Positions 6,337-6,349 of a stretch of DNA of 6,349 bases are shown here, in pieces. The notes under the pieces were generated by a model. It ran no database searches, had not been told where the DNA came from, and was given only the letters and a program-made list of their open reading frames with translations. Made by a program: the position numbers and the translations under genes. Where the stretch lies: NCBI GenBank assembly GCA_050250795.1, contig JBFWNZ010000233.1, positions 1-6,349 of the forward strand, given 5' to 3'. Position 1 is the stretch's first letter. Each line of letters begins with the position of its first letter. This DNA comes from JBFWNZ01 sp050250795. Lineage in GTDB: Bacteria; Pseudomonadota; Alphaproteobacteria; UBA8366.

Positions 6337-6349
6337 AGATCGGAAGAGC
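6337..6349 (+). other. Illumina TruSeq adapter remnant (not genomic)
   Basis: The last 13 bases read AGATCGGAAGAGC, identical to the common start of the Illumina TruSeq adapters. An exact match at the very end of the sequence points to untrimmed read-through rather than chance. The genomic sequence should be taken to end at about 6336; the first A may be the A-tail, so the boundary could be off by a base or so. Confidence 0.93.

Overview
This is a GC-rich stretch of bacterial DNA with dense genes, short gaps and a mix of ATG and GTG starts. The style fits a high-GC proteobacterium, probably an alphaproteobacterium, but nothing here fixes the lineage. I see no RNA genes, CRISPR array, insertion sequence or replication origin.

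Layout. The left 104 bases are unassigned; a small hairpin sits just past the stop of a leftward gene. That gene (105-602, minus strand) encodes a secreted protein of about 165 residues, and a plausible sigma70-type promoter lies upstream of it (675-703). Diverging from it is a small four-helix membrane protein (757-1188). A 167-base gap follows, holding a hairpin and a clear 26-base dyad (1253-1278). Four genes then run rightward as a likely operon: a zinc-ribbon membrane protein (1356-1775), a small secreted protein with a GTG start four bases later (1780-2301), a 754-residue secreted protein (2377-4641), and an ankyrin-repeat protein with a signal peptide (from 4638, overlapping by ATGA and running off the window).

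The most interesting pair is the last two genes. The 754-residue protein carries a stretch that reads like the pre-toxin TG (PT-TG) domain of polymorphic toxins. After it comes a C-terminal region with conserved-looking Asp/His motifs that could be an uncharacterised effector domain. The ankyrin protein, translationally coupled to it and also exported, is a natural candidate for an immunity or partner protein. Every gene in the window encodes an exported or membrane protein, so the locus looks like an envelope module, possibly an effector/immunity system acting in the periplasm or outside the cell. This is inference; no gene here has a function I can assign with certainty.

The last 13 bases (6337-6349) exactly match the start of the Illumina TruSeq adapter. 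They are almost certainly not genomic, so the ankyrin gene is cut by an assembly end, not by a natural truncation.
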